Source: DASTFY01 sp963813375 (lineage in GTDB: Bacteria > Actinomycetota > Acidimicrobiia > Acidimicrobiales > Ilumatobacteraceae). From it: a stretch of 64,000 nucleotides of DNA. The stretch covers positions 1 to 64,000 of the forward strand of contig CAWEYT010000018.1 in assembly GCA_963813375.1 (NCBI GenBank). Direction: 5' to 3'. Shown here piece by piece: positions 41,830 to 50,632 of the stretch. Below the pieces are notes generated by a model. It was not told where the DNA came from, searched no databases, and saw only the letters and a program-made list of their open reading frames with translations. The translations under genes and the position numbers were made by a program. The stretch's first letter is position 1. Each line of letters starts with the position of its first letter.

Positions 41830-42586
41830 ATGCACCACGCGCAGCACTGCGACGCGCTGGCTGACGAGGCGACGCGCCTGGCCGAGCTGGTCGCCGACCC
41901 GGCCGCGCAGGCCGAGCCGGTGCCCACCTGCCCCGGCTGGGTCGTGGCCGACGTCGTCGAGCACGTCGGGACCCTCTACCACTGGTCATCGGCCCACGTC
42001 GCCACGAACGCGCGAGCACGCCTGGACCCCCGCTCGCTCGATCTCGGCCGGCCAACGGAGGGCGCGACGCCCGAGTGGCTGGCCAAGGCCATCGAGCCCA
42101 TGATGAGCATCTTCCGGACCAGCGATCCCGAGGCCGCGGTGTGGGGATGGGGCGCTGATCGCCATGCACGGTTCTGGCCCCGCCGGATGCTGTTCGAGAC
42201 GGTCGTGCACGGCGCCGACGCATCGTTCGCCCTCGGTGTCGAGCCTGACATCGACGCCGAGGTGGCCGCCGACGGGATCGACGAGCTGCTGTCGAACCTC
42301 CCTCACGCCGCCTACTTCGCGCCCAACATCGCGGAGCTGCGGGGCGACGACGAGCTGCGTGGCCTTCCGGGCCGTCGACCGCGACAGCTCCTGGTCCATC
42401 CGTCTGGTCCCGGCCGGCTACGCCTGGGACTGGTCCGACCGCTCGGCCGACGTCACGGTCAGCGGCCGGGCTTCGGATCTCCTCCTGCTGCTCTACCGAC
42501 GGCGCTCGGCGGACGACGCGGCGCGGTTCGAGCGCGCCGGCGACGTGGCGCTGCTCGACCGCTTCCTGGCCAACACCCAACTCTGA
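41830..42586 (+). CDS. Maleylpyruvate isomerase-like mycothiol-dependent enzyme, one frameshift
   Basis: About 252 residues from ATG 41830. The DinB-like four-helix bundle begins AQHCDALADEATRLAELVAD, and PTCPGWVVADVVEHVGTLYHW carries the C-P-G-W and H motifs of the MDMPI family, whose His and Glu residues bind a metal. The second His-rich stretch FETVVHGADASFALG follows. A frame change near 42355 joins the body to VAFRAVDRDSSWSIRLVPAG. Family members use mycothiol, the actinobacterial thiol, so this supports the taxonomic call. The substrate is unknown. Confidence 0.85.
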
Positions 42587-42605
42587 CCCGCCGAAGGGGG
42601 CTTCG

Positions 42606-44126
42606 ATGGCGTTCGACCCGATCGCTTCACCGACCGTGGCGGTCGGCGACCACCGGGAACCGGCCTTCGTGCACGGGGAGCAGGAGGAGGAGGCCGACCG
42701 CCGCCTCGGCGCGTACCGCGAGCGCCACGGCCGGCGGCCGAACGTGCTCGTCGTGCTCTTCGACGACGTGGGGTGGGGGGACCTGGGCTGCTACGGGGGT
42801 GGGGCGGCGCTCGGCGCGCCGACGCCCAACCTCGACCGGCTCGCCCGCCAGGGCCTGCTGCTCACCTCGTGCTACTCGGAACCGTCGTGCACGCCGTCCC
42901 GGGCCACGCTCCTCACCGGCCGCCTCCCGATCCGCCACGGCCTCCAGCGGCCGGCGATGTACGGGGAGCGGGGCGGCCTGCAGGGCGAGATCACGGTGGC
43001 CGATCTGCTGCACGACGCGGGGTACGTGACGCAGGCCGTCGGCAAGTGGCACCTCGGCGAGGACCTCGAGAGCCAGCCGCAGAACGTCGGCTTCGACGAC
43101 TTCTACGGCTTCCTGTCCGTCAGCGACATGTACACCGAGTGGCGCGATCCCCACTTCTTCCCCGAGATCGTGTACTCGGAGGCTCGCACGGAGTGGGTCG
43201 AGAACCTGCCGTTCAACCGCTGCTTCGTCCACGCCACCCGGGGCGGTGAGCCGGAGCCGGTGGAGGAGGTCACGATCCCCGTCCTCTCGACGCTCGACGA
43301 TCGCTGGGCGGACTACTCCGTCGACTTCATCCGCCGCATGGCCGGGGACGCCCGCCCGTGGTTCCTCTACCACGGCACCCGCGGCGCCCACTTCGACAAC
43401 TACCCCCAGGAGCGGTTCCTCGGGTCCTCACCGGCGAAGCACCCGTACCGCGACACCATCGTCGAGCTCGACGACATCGTCGGGCGCCTCGTCGCCGCGC
43501 TCGAGGAGACCGGCCAGCTCGAGCACACCATGATCATGGTGTCGTCCGACAACGGTCCCCACATGGAGACCTGGCCGGACTCCGGGTACACGCCGTTCCG
43601 CTGCGCCAAGGGCTCGACCTGGGAGGGTGGGGTGCGCGTGCCGGGCATCGTGTCCTGGCCCGGGATGATCGACGCGGACCGGACGAGCGACGGCCTGTTC
43701 GCCTTCTCCGACCTGCTGCCCACCGCGCTGCGCCTCGCCGGCGTCCCTGACACGGTGCCGGCCGACCGCTACATCGACGGCGTCGACCAGACCTCGTTCC
43801 TGCTGGGGCCCGCCGCGCTGTCCAACCGCAAGTGCCAGTACTACTGGCTGCTGCGCGACCTCGCCGCGATCCGCATCGGCGAGTACAAGTTCGTGCTGGT
43901 GTCGACGAGCGACGACGACACCGACGTCGCCGGTCCTGGTGGCTTCACAGGGGTGACGCAGCGGTACACGTACGCGCGGCTCTACAACCTCTACCTGGAT
44001 CCCAAGGAGCAGCACAGCTACATGACACGCAAGCTCGCGTACACCGACGCGCTCATCCACGCCGTCGGCCGGCACCTGGGGACGTTCCGCACCTACCCGC
44101 CCAAGCAGCTCATGGGTCTCGCCTGA
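42606..44126 (+). CDS. Sulfatase (formylglycine-dependent)
   Basis: A complete 506-residue type I sulfatase starting 19 bp after the previous gene, with a GAAGGGGG ribosome-binding site. Metal-binding D53/D54 are in LVVLFDDVGWGDLGCYGG. The modification motif is C95-T-P-S-R99 (SEPSCTPSRATLLTGRLPIR), where Cys is converted to formylglycine by a separate enzyme not seen here. GKWHLGED and SSDNGPHMETWPDSGYTPFR supply further active-site residues. It hydrolyses sulfate esters. No signal peptide is present, so it may act on imported sulfated compounds or be exported by another route. Confidence 0.92.
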   Translation: MAFDPIASPTVAVGDHREPAFVHGEQEEEADRRLGAYRERHGRRPNVLVVLFDDVGWGDLGCYGGGAALGAPTPNLDRLARQGLLLTSCYSEPSCTPSRATLLTGRLPIRHGLQRPAMYGERGGLQGEITVADLLHDAGYVTQAVGKWHLGEDLESQPQNVGFDDFYGFLSVSDMYTEWRDPHFFPEIVYSEARTEWVENLPFNRCFVHATRGGEPEPVEEVTIPVLSTLDDRWADYSVDFIRRMAGDARPWFLYHGTRGAHFDNYPQERFLGSSPAKHPYRDTIVELDDIVGRLVAALEETGQLEHTMIMVSSDNGPHMETWPDSGYTPFRCAKGSTWEGGVRVPGIVSWPGMIDADRTSDGLFAFSDLLPTALRLAGVPDTVPADRYIDGVDQTSFLLGPAALSNRKCQYYWLLRDLAAIRIGEYKFVLVSTSDDDTDVAGPGGFTGVTQRYTYARLYNLYLDPKEQHSYMTRKLAYTDALIHAVGRHLGTFRTYPPKQLMGLA

Positions 44127-44207
44127 GGTCACACCGACGGCGTTCCGGTCAGAGATCTGCGCGCCCGGCGGTGCAGAACGGTGACCAGAACGAGGAGGGG
44201 AGGGCGG

Positions 44208-45356
44208 TCAGGGGAGGACGGTGGCGACGAGGGGCATGCCGGGGCGGTAGGCCAGGTGGTGGTAGCTGGGCGCGTCGAGGACGACCGCGGCGGCGGTGGC
44301 TCCCGGTGAGAGCCGGCCGACGTCATCGCGGCGCAAGGCCGCCGCGCCCCCCGCCGTCGCCGCCCACAACGCCTCCTCGGCGGTCATGTGCATGTCGCGC
44401 ACGGCGAGGGCGATGCAGAACGGCATCGACGTCGTGTAGCTGGACCCCGGGTTGCAGTTGCTGGCCAGGGCCACGGTGACGCCGGCGTCGAGCAGGCGGC
44501 GGGCGTCGGGATAGGGCTGGCGGGTCGAGAAGTCGGCCGCCGGCAGCAGCGTCGCCACGGTGGTCCCGCCGGCCAGGGCGTCGACGTCCTCGGACGTGAG
44601 GTGGGTGCAGTGGTCGGCCGACGCCGCGCCCAGCTCGACCGCCAGCTGCACGCCCGGGCCCGGACCGAGCTGGTTGGCGTGCACCCGGAGCCCGAGGCCA
44701 CGGGCCGCGCCGGCCTCCAGCACGGCGCGCGACTGCTCGGCGTCGAAGGCCCCGGTCTCGCAGAAGACGTCGATCCACCGGCACCAGGGCGCGCAGGCGT
44801 CGAGCATCTCGCCGGTGACGAGGGCGACGTAGTCGTCGGGCCGGCCCGCGTACTCCGCCGGGACGAGATGGGCACCGAGGAAGGTCACGTCGTCGGTGAG
44901 GTCGGCGGCCAACCGGCAGAGGCGGGCCTCGCCCTCGACGTCGAGGGCATACCCGGACTTGATCTCCAGGTGGGTCGTGCCACCCTGGCGGGCCGCGGCC
45001 AGCCGGTCAGCGGCCAGCGCTCGCAGCTCGTCGTCGCCGGCCGCCCGCGTGGCGGCGGAGGTGACGGCGATGCCCCCGGCCGCGTAGGCCCGGCCGGCCA
45101 TGCGGGCGGTGAACTCCTCGGCCCGGTCACCGGCGAAGACCAGGTGGGTGTGGCTGTCCACGAAGCCCGGGATCACGCACCGGCCGCCGGCGTCGATGCG
45201 TTCATCGGCCTCGGCGGCACCAGCCGCCGTCACCGCGGTCACCACTCCTCCCTCGATGACGAGCGCCGCGTCAGGCACGAGCCCGAGCGGGCCGTCGCCG
45301 AGGGCCGGATCGTTGGTGACGAGCAGCCCGATGCCGTCGACGACGAGGGCGGTCAT
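44208..45356 (-). CDS. hutI: Imidazolonepropionase
   Basis: A complete 382-residue amidohydrolase, third step of histidine degradation (imidazolone propionate to formimidoylglutamate). It shows the metal site DSHTHLVFAGDRAEEFTARM, then TTHLEIKSGYALDVEGEARL, His in FLGAHLVPAEYAG, LRVHANQLGPGPGVQLAVEL with ADHCTHL, and SNCNPGSSYTTSMPFCIALA. The start overlaps the hutF stop (ATGA), so it is the last gene of the hut operon. Length matches the family. Confidence 0.95.
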   Translation of the reverse strand: MTALVVDGIGLLVTNDPALGDGPLGLVPDAALVIEGGVVTAVTAAGAAEADERIDAGGRCVIPGFVDSHTHLVFAGDRAEEFTARMAGRAYAAGGIAVTSAATRAAGDDELRALAADRLAAARQGGTTHLEIKSGYALDVEGEARLCRLAADLTDDVTFLGAHLVPAEYAGRPDDYVALVTGEMLDACAPWCRWIDVFCETGAFDAEQSRAVLEAGAARGLGLRVHANQLGPGPGVQLAVELGAASADHCTHLTSEDVDALAGGTTVATLLPAADFSTRQPYPDARRLLDAGVTVALASNCNPGSSYTTSMPFCIALAVRDMHMTAEEALWAATAGGAAALRRDDVGRLSPGATAAAVVLDAPSYHHLAYRPGMPLVATVLP

Positions 45357-46684
45357 GCCGGCGCCTCGTCCCAGACCTCGGCGATGCTGGCCGCCAGTCG
45401 CTCGCCGACGGGGAGGCGGACGTGCTGGCCGTCACGGACGACCCAGCGACCGCCGACCATCACGTCGCGGACGTCCGCCGCCGCGGCGGCGAAGACCGCG
45501 GCTTCGACGAGGTGTCCGGGCGCTGCGCCCGCGGTGCGCGGACTGTCGAGGTTCACGACGGTGAGGTCCGCCAGCGCACCGGCTTCGAGGCGCCCGGCCT
45601 CCGGCCAGCCGAGCGACCGGGCCCCGCCGACCGTCGCCGCCGTGAGCAGCGCAGCCGCGGGGAGATGCCCCCGCTCGCCGGTGGCCAGGCGGGCGTCGAG
45701 CTCGACCGCCCGGGCCTCCTCGAACAGGTCGATCACGGCGTGGGAGTCCGAGCCCAGGCAGAGCCCGGCGCCCGCGCCGGTCAGCGCCGCGGCGGGGCCG
45801 ATGCCGTCGGCCAGGTCCCGCTCGGTGGTCGGGCAGAAGCACACGTGGGAACGGCCGAGGGCGGTGACGTCGCCGTCGGTCAGGTGGGTCGCGTGCACGG
45901 CGGTGAAGCGCTCGCCCAGCAGCCCTGCGTCCGCGAGCACCTCGACCGGCGTGGCGCCGTAGGCCGCCCGGCAGTCGTCGTTCTCGGCCGGCTGCTCGCT
46001 GACGTGGGCGTGGACGGCGAGCCCACGCTCGGCGGACCACCGGCCGACGACGGCCATCTCCGCCGGCGCGACGGCGCGGACGGAGTGGGCGGCGGCGCCG
46101 ATCCGCACGGTCGGCCCGTCCTTCAGCGCCGAGACCCGTTCGCCCCACGCTTCGGCCGAGGCGTCGGCAAAGCGCCGCTGGACCTCGTTGGGCTCGGCGC
46201 CGATGCCGCCGTGCAGGTAGCAGGTGTCGAGGAGCGTGAGCCGCACGCCGGCCTCGTCGGCGGCGGCACGCAGGGCGTCGCCCATCTCGTTCGGGTTGCC
46301 GTAGGGGCGGCCGCCCGGCTGGTGGTGCAGGTAGTGGAACTCGCCGACCGTCGTGATGCCGGCCTCGGCCATCTCGGCGAAGGTCGCCGTGGCCAACCGG
46401 GCGTACGACTCCGGCGTCAGCGTGGCGGCCAGGCGGTACATCTGGTCCCGCCAGGTCCAGAACGTGCCCCGCCCGGCCTGCGTCCGGCTGCGCAACGCCC
46501 GGTGGAAGGCATGGGAGTGGGCGTTGACCAGTCCCGGCAGGACGAGGCCGCGGACCTGCTCGGCGTCGCGGGGTGCCTCGCCGGCCACCTCGACGCCGAC
46601 CAGTCGGTCGCCCTCGATGGCGAGCACCACTCCGGCGCGGGCGGCATCACCGCCCAACCAGGCCCACTCGCACCACAGCCGCAT
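45353..46684 (-). CDS. hutF: Formimidoylglutamate deiminase
   Basis: A complete 443-residue amidohydrolase. It deiminates N-formimino-L-glutamate to N-formyl-L-glutamate plus ammonia, the branch that needs a later deformylase. Metal-site motifs are LVNAHSHAFHRALRSRTQAG, HAHVSEQPAENDDC, FTAVHATHLTDGDV and LCLGSDSHAVIDLFEEARAV. The family hallmark W-T-W-R-D-Q-M-Y is present. It begins four bases after the peptide-deformylase-like gene and overlaps hutI, so these genes form one unit. Confidence 0.94.
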   Translation of the reverse strand: MRLWCEWAWLGGDAARAGVVLAIEGDRLVGVEVAGEAPRDAEQVRGLVLPGLVNAHSHAFHRALRSRTQAGRGTFWTWRDQMYRLAATLTPESYARLATATFAEMAEAGITTVGEFHYLHHQPGGRPYGNPNEMGDALRAAADEAGVRLTLLDTCYLHGGIGAEPNEVQRRFADASAEAWGERVSALKDGPTVRIGAAAHSVRAVAPAEMAVVGRWSAERGLAVHAHVSEQPAENDDCRAAYGATPVEVLADAGLLGERFTAVHATHLTDGDVTALGRSHVCFCPTTERDLADGIGPAAALTGAGAGLCLGSDSHAVIDLFEEARAVELDARLATGERGHLPAAALLTAATVGGARSLGWPEAGRLEAGALADLTVVNLDSPRTAGAAPGHLVEAAVFAAAAADVRDVMVGGRWVVRDGQHVRLPVGERLAASIAEVWDEAPA

Positions 46685-46688
46685 CGGC

Positions 46689-47264
46689 TCAGGACCCGAC
46701 TCGCTCCACGAAGGCGGTGATGCGTTCGATGAAGGCGGCGCGGTGCCAGCGCTCGAACTGGGCCCACGTCGTCAGCGTGGCCGGGTCGGTCACGCGGTCG
46801 AGGAAGAGCGTGCCGTCGAGGTGGTCGAGCTCGTGCTGGAAGGTGCCAGCCGTCAGTCCCCGCTTGACCTCGTCGTGGGCCTGGCCCGTCCGGTCGAGGT
46901 AGCGGACGCGGACGTTGACGTGGCGGGACACCGTGCCCCGCAGGTCCGGCACGGACAGGCAGCCCTCGTTGATGTCGACCATCTCGTCGTCGAGCGGCTC
47001 CACGACGGGGTTGACCACGACGGTCAGGGGGATCGGCGGCTTGTAGGGGTAGCGCGGGTTGTGGTTCACCTCGATGACCGCGATGCGGACGGTCTCGTGG
47101 ACCTGGTTGGCGGCGAGCCCGGCGCCGTTGGCGTCCCGCATCGTGTCGATCATGTCGTCGATGAGCCGCTGCACGTCCGGCGAGGCCAGCTCCTCCGGGC
47201 TCACGTCGCGGGCCCGCTCCCGCAGCACCGGGTGGCCGACGGTGGCGATCTTGCGGATGGTCAC
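46689..47264 (-). CDS. def: Peptide deformylase-like metallohydrolase embedded in the hut operon
   Basis: A 191-residue protein from GTG 47264 (ribosome-binding site GAGG), overlapping the hutU stop (GTGA). All three deformylase motifs are present: G47AGLAANQ54 (usual G-x-G-L-A-A-P-Q, here Asn for Pro), E100GCLS with metal Cys102, and H144ELDH148 with the catalytic Glu. Canonical peptide deformylase removes formyl from nascent Met. Here the gene sits between hutU and hutF with overlaps or four-base gaps, exactly where an N-formylglutamate deformylase (HutG) is required by the HutF route and none is seen. It may therefore act on N-formylglutamate; that is inference. A C-terminal extension (TTWAQFERWHRAAFIERITA) goes beyond the minimal fold. 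Confidence 0.9.
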   Translation of the reverse strand: MTIRKIATVGHPVLRERARDVSPEELASPDVQRLIDDMIDTMRDANGAGLAANQVHETVRIAVIEVNHNPRYPYKPPIPLTVVVNPVVEPLDDEMVDINEGCLSVPDLRGTVSRHVNVRVRYLDRTGQAHDEVKRGLTAGTFQHELDHLDGTLFLDRVTDPATLTTWAQFERWHRAAFIERITAFVERVGS

Positions 47265-48959
47265 GGGACCTCGCGCATCGGGATGCGGACCCCTCGGTCG
47301 TCGGCCACCTCGATCGCCCGCTCGTAGCCGGCGTCGGCGTGGCGGATGACACCCATGCCCGGATCCGTGACCAGGACCCGCGAGAGCTTCTCGGCCGCCA
47401 GATCCGTTCCGTCGGCGACGCAGACCATGCCGGCGTGGATCGAGCGGCCGATGCCGACCCCGCCACCGTGGTGGATGCTGACCCACGACGCGCCGGACGA
47501 GGTGTTGACGAGCGCGTTCAGCAACGGCCAGTCGGCGATGGCGTCGGAGCCGTCGGCCATGGCCTCCGTCTCCCGATAGGGCGAGGCCACCGAACCCGAG
47601 TCCAGGTGATCCCGACCGATGACGATCGGGGCCGACACTTCCCCCCGGGCGACCATCTCGTTGAACCGCAGGCCCAGACGGTGCCGCTCGCCGTAGCCGA
47701 GCCAGCAGATCCGGGCCGGCAGGCCCTGGAACGCCACCCGCTCGCTCGGCCAGGCGGATCCAGCGGGCGAGCCCCTCGTCATCCGGGAACTCGTCCAGCA
47801 CGGCGCGGTCGGTGGCAGCGATGTCCGCGGGATCACCGGACAGGGCCACCCAACGGAACGGCCCCTTGCCCTCGCAGAAGAGCGGCCGGATGTAGGCCGG
47901 GAGGAAGCCCGGGTAGTCGAAGGCCCGCTCGAAGCCACCCAGCCGGGCCTCGGTGCGGAGGCTGTTGCCGTAGTCGAACACCTCCGCGCCGGCGTCGAGG
48001 AAGCCGACCATCGCCGCGCAGTGGAGCGCCATCGACGCCCGCGACCGCCGCACGTACTCGTCGGGGTCCGTGCGGCGCAGCGTGTCGGCGGCCTCCTCGG
48101 ACAGGTCGTTGGGGACGTAGCTGAGGGGATCGTGCGCGCTGGTCTGGTCGGTCACGATGTCGGCGTCGAAGCCCAGATCCAGCAGGCGGGGGACGACGTC
48201 GGCGGCGTTGGCCCGCAACCCGATGCTGACGGCCCGCCGGTCGGACTTGGCCCGATCGCAGCGGGCGATGGCGTCGTCCAGGTCGTCGGCCACCTCGTCC
48301 AGGTAGCGCGTCTCGAGCCGCCGCTCGATCCGGTGACCGTCGACGTCGATGCACAGAGCCACGCCGTCGTTCATCGTGACGGCCAGCGGCTGCGCGCCGC
48401 CCATGCCGCCCAGGCCGGCGGTCAGGGTGATGGTTCCGGCCAGCGTGCCACCGAAACGGCGGCGGGCGATCTCCGCGAAGCACTCGAACGTGCCCTGGAG
48501 GATCCCCTGGGTGCCGATGTAGATCCAGGACCCCGCCGTCATCTGCCCGTACATGGTGAGGCCGAGGTGCTCGAGGCGGCGGAACTCGTCCCACGTCCCC
48601 CACTCCGGGACGAGGTTGGAGTTGGCGATGAGCACCCGCGGCGCCCACTCGTGGGTCCGGAACACACCGACGGGCTTGCCGGACTGCACGAGCATCGTCT
48701 CGTCACCGGCCAGACCCCGCAACGTGCGGACCATGGCGTCGAAGGCGTCCCAGCTCCGGGCCGCCCGGCCGGTGCCGCCGTAGACGACGAGGTCGTCGGG
48801 CCGCTCGGCCACCTCCGGGTCCAGGTTGTTCATGAGCATCCGCAGGGCGGCCTCCTGCGGCCAGCTCTGACAGCTCAGGTCGCTCCCCCGCGCCGCCCGC
48901 ACCGGACGCGGCCCGCTCGCCCCCGATCCCTCACCCGCACTCGCACCCGAACCGTTCAT
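47261..48959 (-). CDS. hutU: Urocanate hydratase, one frameshift
   Basis: About 566 residues from ATG 48959, preferred because GAGG lies eight bases upstream; ATG 48998 is in frame too. It converts urocanate to imidazolone propionate using tightly bound NAD. Family segments include LRMLMNNLDPEVAERPDDLV, VYGGTGRAARSWDAFD, GQMTAGSWIYIGTQGILQGT and GLGGMGGAQPLAVTMNDG. A frame change near 47747 joins WIRLAER to VAFQGLPARICWLGYGER; then SIHHGGGVGIGRSIHAGMVC follows. Both candidate start codons lie in the arms of a perfect 15-bp inverted repeat. Its stop overlaps the deformylase-like gene. Confidence 0.93.
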
Positions 48960-49004
48960 GGCCGACCTCGCCGCAACTGTTCCGGTCTCGTCGGCCATGA
49001 ACGG
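48952..49004 (-). promoter_or_regulatory. Perfect 15-bp inverted repeat spanning the hutU start region
   Basis: CCGTTCATGGCCGAC (48952-48966) is exactly complementary to GTCGGCCATGAACGG (48990-49004), with a 23-nt spacer. In hutU mRNA each arm carries one of the two in-frame ATG codons, and the GAGG ribosome-binding site lies at the loop edge. The hairpin could control hutU translation, or the DNA palindrome could be an operator. Confidence 0.6.
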
Positions 49005-49029
49005 GAGGAAGGACGGGACGGAAGGGGTC

Positions 49030-50592
49030 TCACTCGAGTGCTCCGATCGCTGCTTCGACGGCGGCGACAACCTCGCCGCTTGCTACCAGGTCCTCGGCGG
49101 CGGCCAGCTCGGGGGCCAGCCAGCGGTCCGGGCCGGGCCCGCCGACCACGGCCCGCAGCGCGGTCAGCGCCGCGCCAGTGCCCGCGGCGGGAACGAGCGG
49201 CGCCCGCAGGTCCAGGCCCCGCGCCGCGCAGGTCAGCTCGACGGCCAGGATGCGGGTCAGGTTGGCCACGGACGCCCGCAGCTTGCGGGCTGCGCCCCAG
49301 GCCATCGACACGTGGTCCTCCTGCATGGCGCTCGTGGGCACGGTGTCGACGGAGGCCGGCGCGGCCAGCCGCCTGTTCTCGGCCACCATCGCGGCCTGGG
49401 CGTAGTGGCCGATCATCATGCCGGAGTCGACGCCGGCGTCCGGCGCCAGGAAGGGCGGGAGGCCGTGCGACCGGGTGCGGTCGAGCATCCGGTCGGTCCG
49501 CCGCTCCGAGAGCGCGCCCAGGTCGGCCACGGCGATGGCCAGGAAGTCGCACACGTAGCCGAGCGGGGCGCCGTGGAAGTTGCCGCACGACTCCACACGG
49601 CCGTCGGGCAGGATCATCGGGTTGTCGATGGCCGACACGAGCTCGTGGTCGGCGACGGTCGTTGCATGTGCAACCGTGTCGCGAGCAGCGCCATGGACCT
49701 GCGGCGAGCAGCGCAGCGAGTAGGCGTCCTGCACGCGGGGGTCGTTCTCGCGATGGCTGGCCACGATGGCGGAGCCGGCCAGCAACCGGCGGAGGTTCTC
49801 GGCGCTCAGGGCCTGACCAGGCTGGGGCCGGAGCGCCTGGAGGTCGGCGGCGAAGGCCCGATCGGTGCCCAGCAGCGCCTCGACGGTCATGGCGGCGGCG
49901 ATGTCGGCCGCCTTCAGCAGCCGCCGGAGGTCCTCCAGCGCGAGGACGAGCATGCCGAGGATGCCGTCCGTCCCGTTGATGAGGGCCAGACCCTCTTTGG
50001 CCCGGAGCACGACGGGCCCGAGGCCGCGCTCGGCGAGGGCCTCGTCCGCGGGCCGGCGCCGCCCGGAGGCGTCGACGACCTCGCCCTCCCCGATGAGCAC
50101 CATGGCGGCCTCGGCGAGGGGCGCGAGGTCACCGCTGGCCCCCAGCGAGCCGTGCTCGTGGACGACGGGCGTGATCCCGGCGTTGAGCAGCGCCAGCAAC
50201 CCGTCGGCCAGCTCGGCACGGGCACCGGAGCGGCCCATGGCCAGGCTGCGGGCCCGCAGGAGCATCATCGCCCGCACGACCTCGAGCTCGACGGGCGCCC
50301 CCATCCCGGCGGCGTGGGAGCGCACCAGCGCGACCTGCAGCTCGGCGGTTCGTTCGGGCGGGATCGAGGTGGTGGCCAGCGAGCCGAACCCGGTGGTGAC
50401 CCCGTAGACCGGCTCGTCGGCGGCGAGGAAGCCGTCGATGAGCGCGGCGCTCGCCGCCATGGCGTCTCGCGCCGCCGGGGTCAGCTCGGCCGCAGCCCCG
50501 TCCCGGGCGACGGCCACGACGTCCTCGGCGGCCAGCCCCCGGTCGGTGACCGAGACGGTCGTGGTGGCACCGGAGGACGGGGCGGGAGCCAC
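49030..50592 (-). CDS. hutH: Histidine ammonia-lyase
   Basis: A complete frame of about 520 residues from GTG 50592 (upstream in-frame starts up to 50649 exist). It deaminates histidine to urocanate, the first step of the pathway. The MIO prosthetic group forms from Ala-Ser-Gly in HGSLGASGDLAPLAEAAMVL. Other family motifs are VYGVTTGFGSLATTSIPPER, LVRSHAAGMG and GNFHGAPLGYVCDFLAIAVA. It heads the minus-strand order hutH, hutU, def-like, hutF, hutI. The codons at 49661-49674 (GCA, CAT, GCA) are unusually AT-rich and make a GTTGC-N4-GCAAC palindrome. Confidence 0.94.
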   Translation of the reverse strand: MAPAPSSGATTTVSVTDRGLAAEDVVAVARDGAAAELTPAARDAMAASAALIDGFLAADEPVYGVTTGFGSLATTSIPPERTAELQVALVRSHAAGMGAPVELEVVRAMMLLRARSLAMGRSGARAELADGLLALLNAGITPVVHEHGSLGASGDLAPLAEAAMVLIGEGEVVDASGRRRPADEALAERGLGPVVLRAKEGLALINGTDGILGMLVLALEDLRRLLKAADIAAAMTVEALLGTDRAFAADLQALRPQPGQALSAENLRRLLAGSAIVASHRENDPRVQDAYSLRCSPQVHGAARDTVAHATTVADHELVSAIDNPMILPDGRVESCGNFHGAPLGYVCDFLAIAVADLGALSERRTDRMLDRTRSHGLPPFLAPDAGVDSGMMIGHYAQAAMVAENRRLAAPASVDTVPTSAMQEDHVSMAWGAARKLRASVANLTRILAVELTCAARGLDLRAPLVPAAGTGAALTALRAVVGGPGPDRWLAPELAAAEDLVASGEVVAAVEAAIGALE

Positions 50593-50632
50593 GGCGACAA
50601 TGTACTGACCGGCATCCCGAGCCGGCCCGGGG

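Noticed and set aside
44127..44186. GGTCAC...GGTGACC pair between the convergent sulfatase and hutI genes, compared with the 60.8-kb repeat
   Set aside because: Only the ends match; the inner 48 bp do not resemble the 12-mer arms, and GGTGACC is common in this GC-rich DNA. It may still be a weak terminator.
46689..49070. Apparent 793-residue urocanase-deformylase fusion
   Set aside because: The frame change near 47747 happens to put the hutU N terminus in frame with def. The true urocanase C terminus is in another frame and stops at 47261, with a separate GTG start for def.
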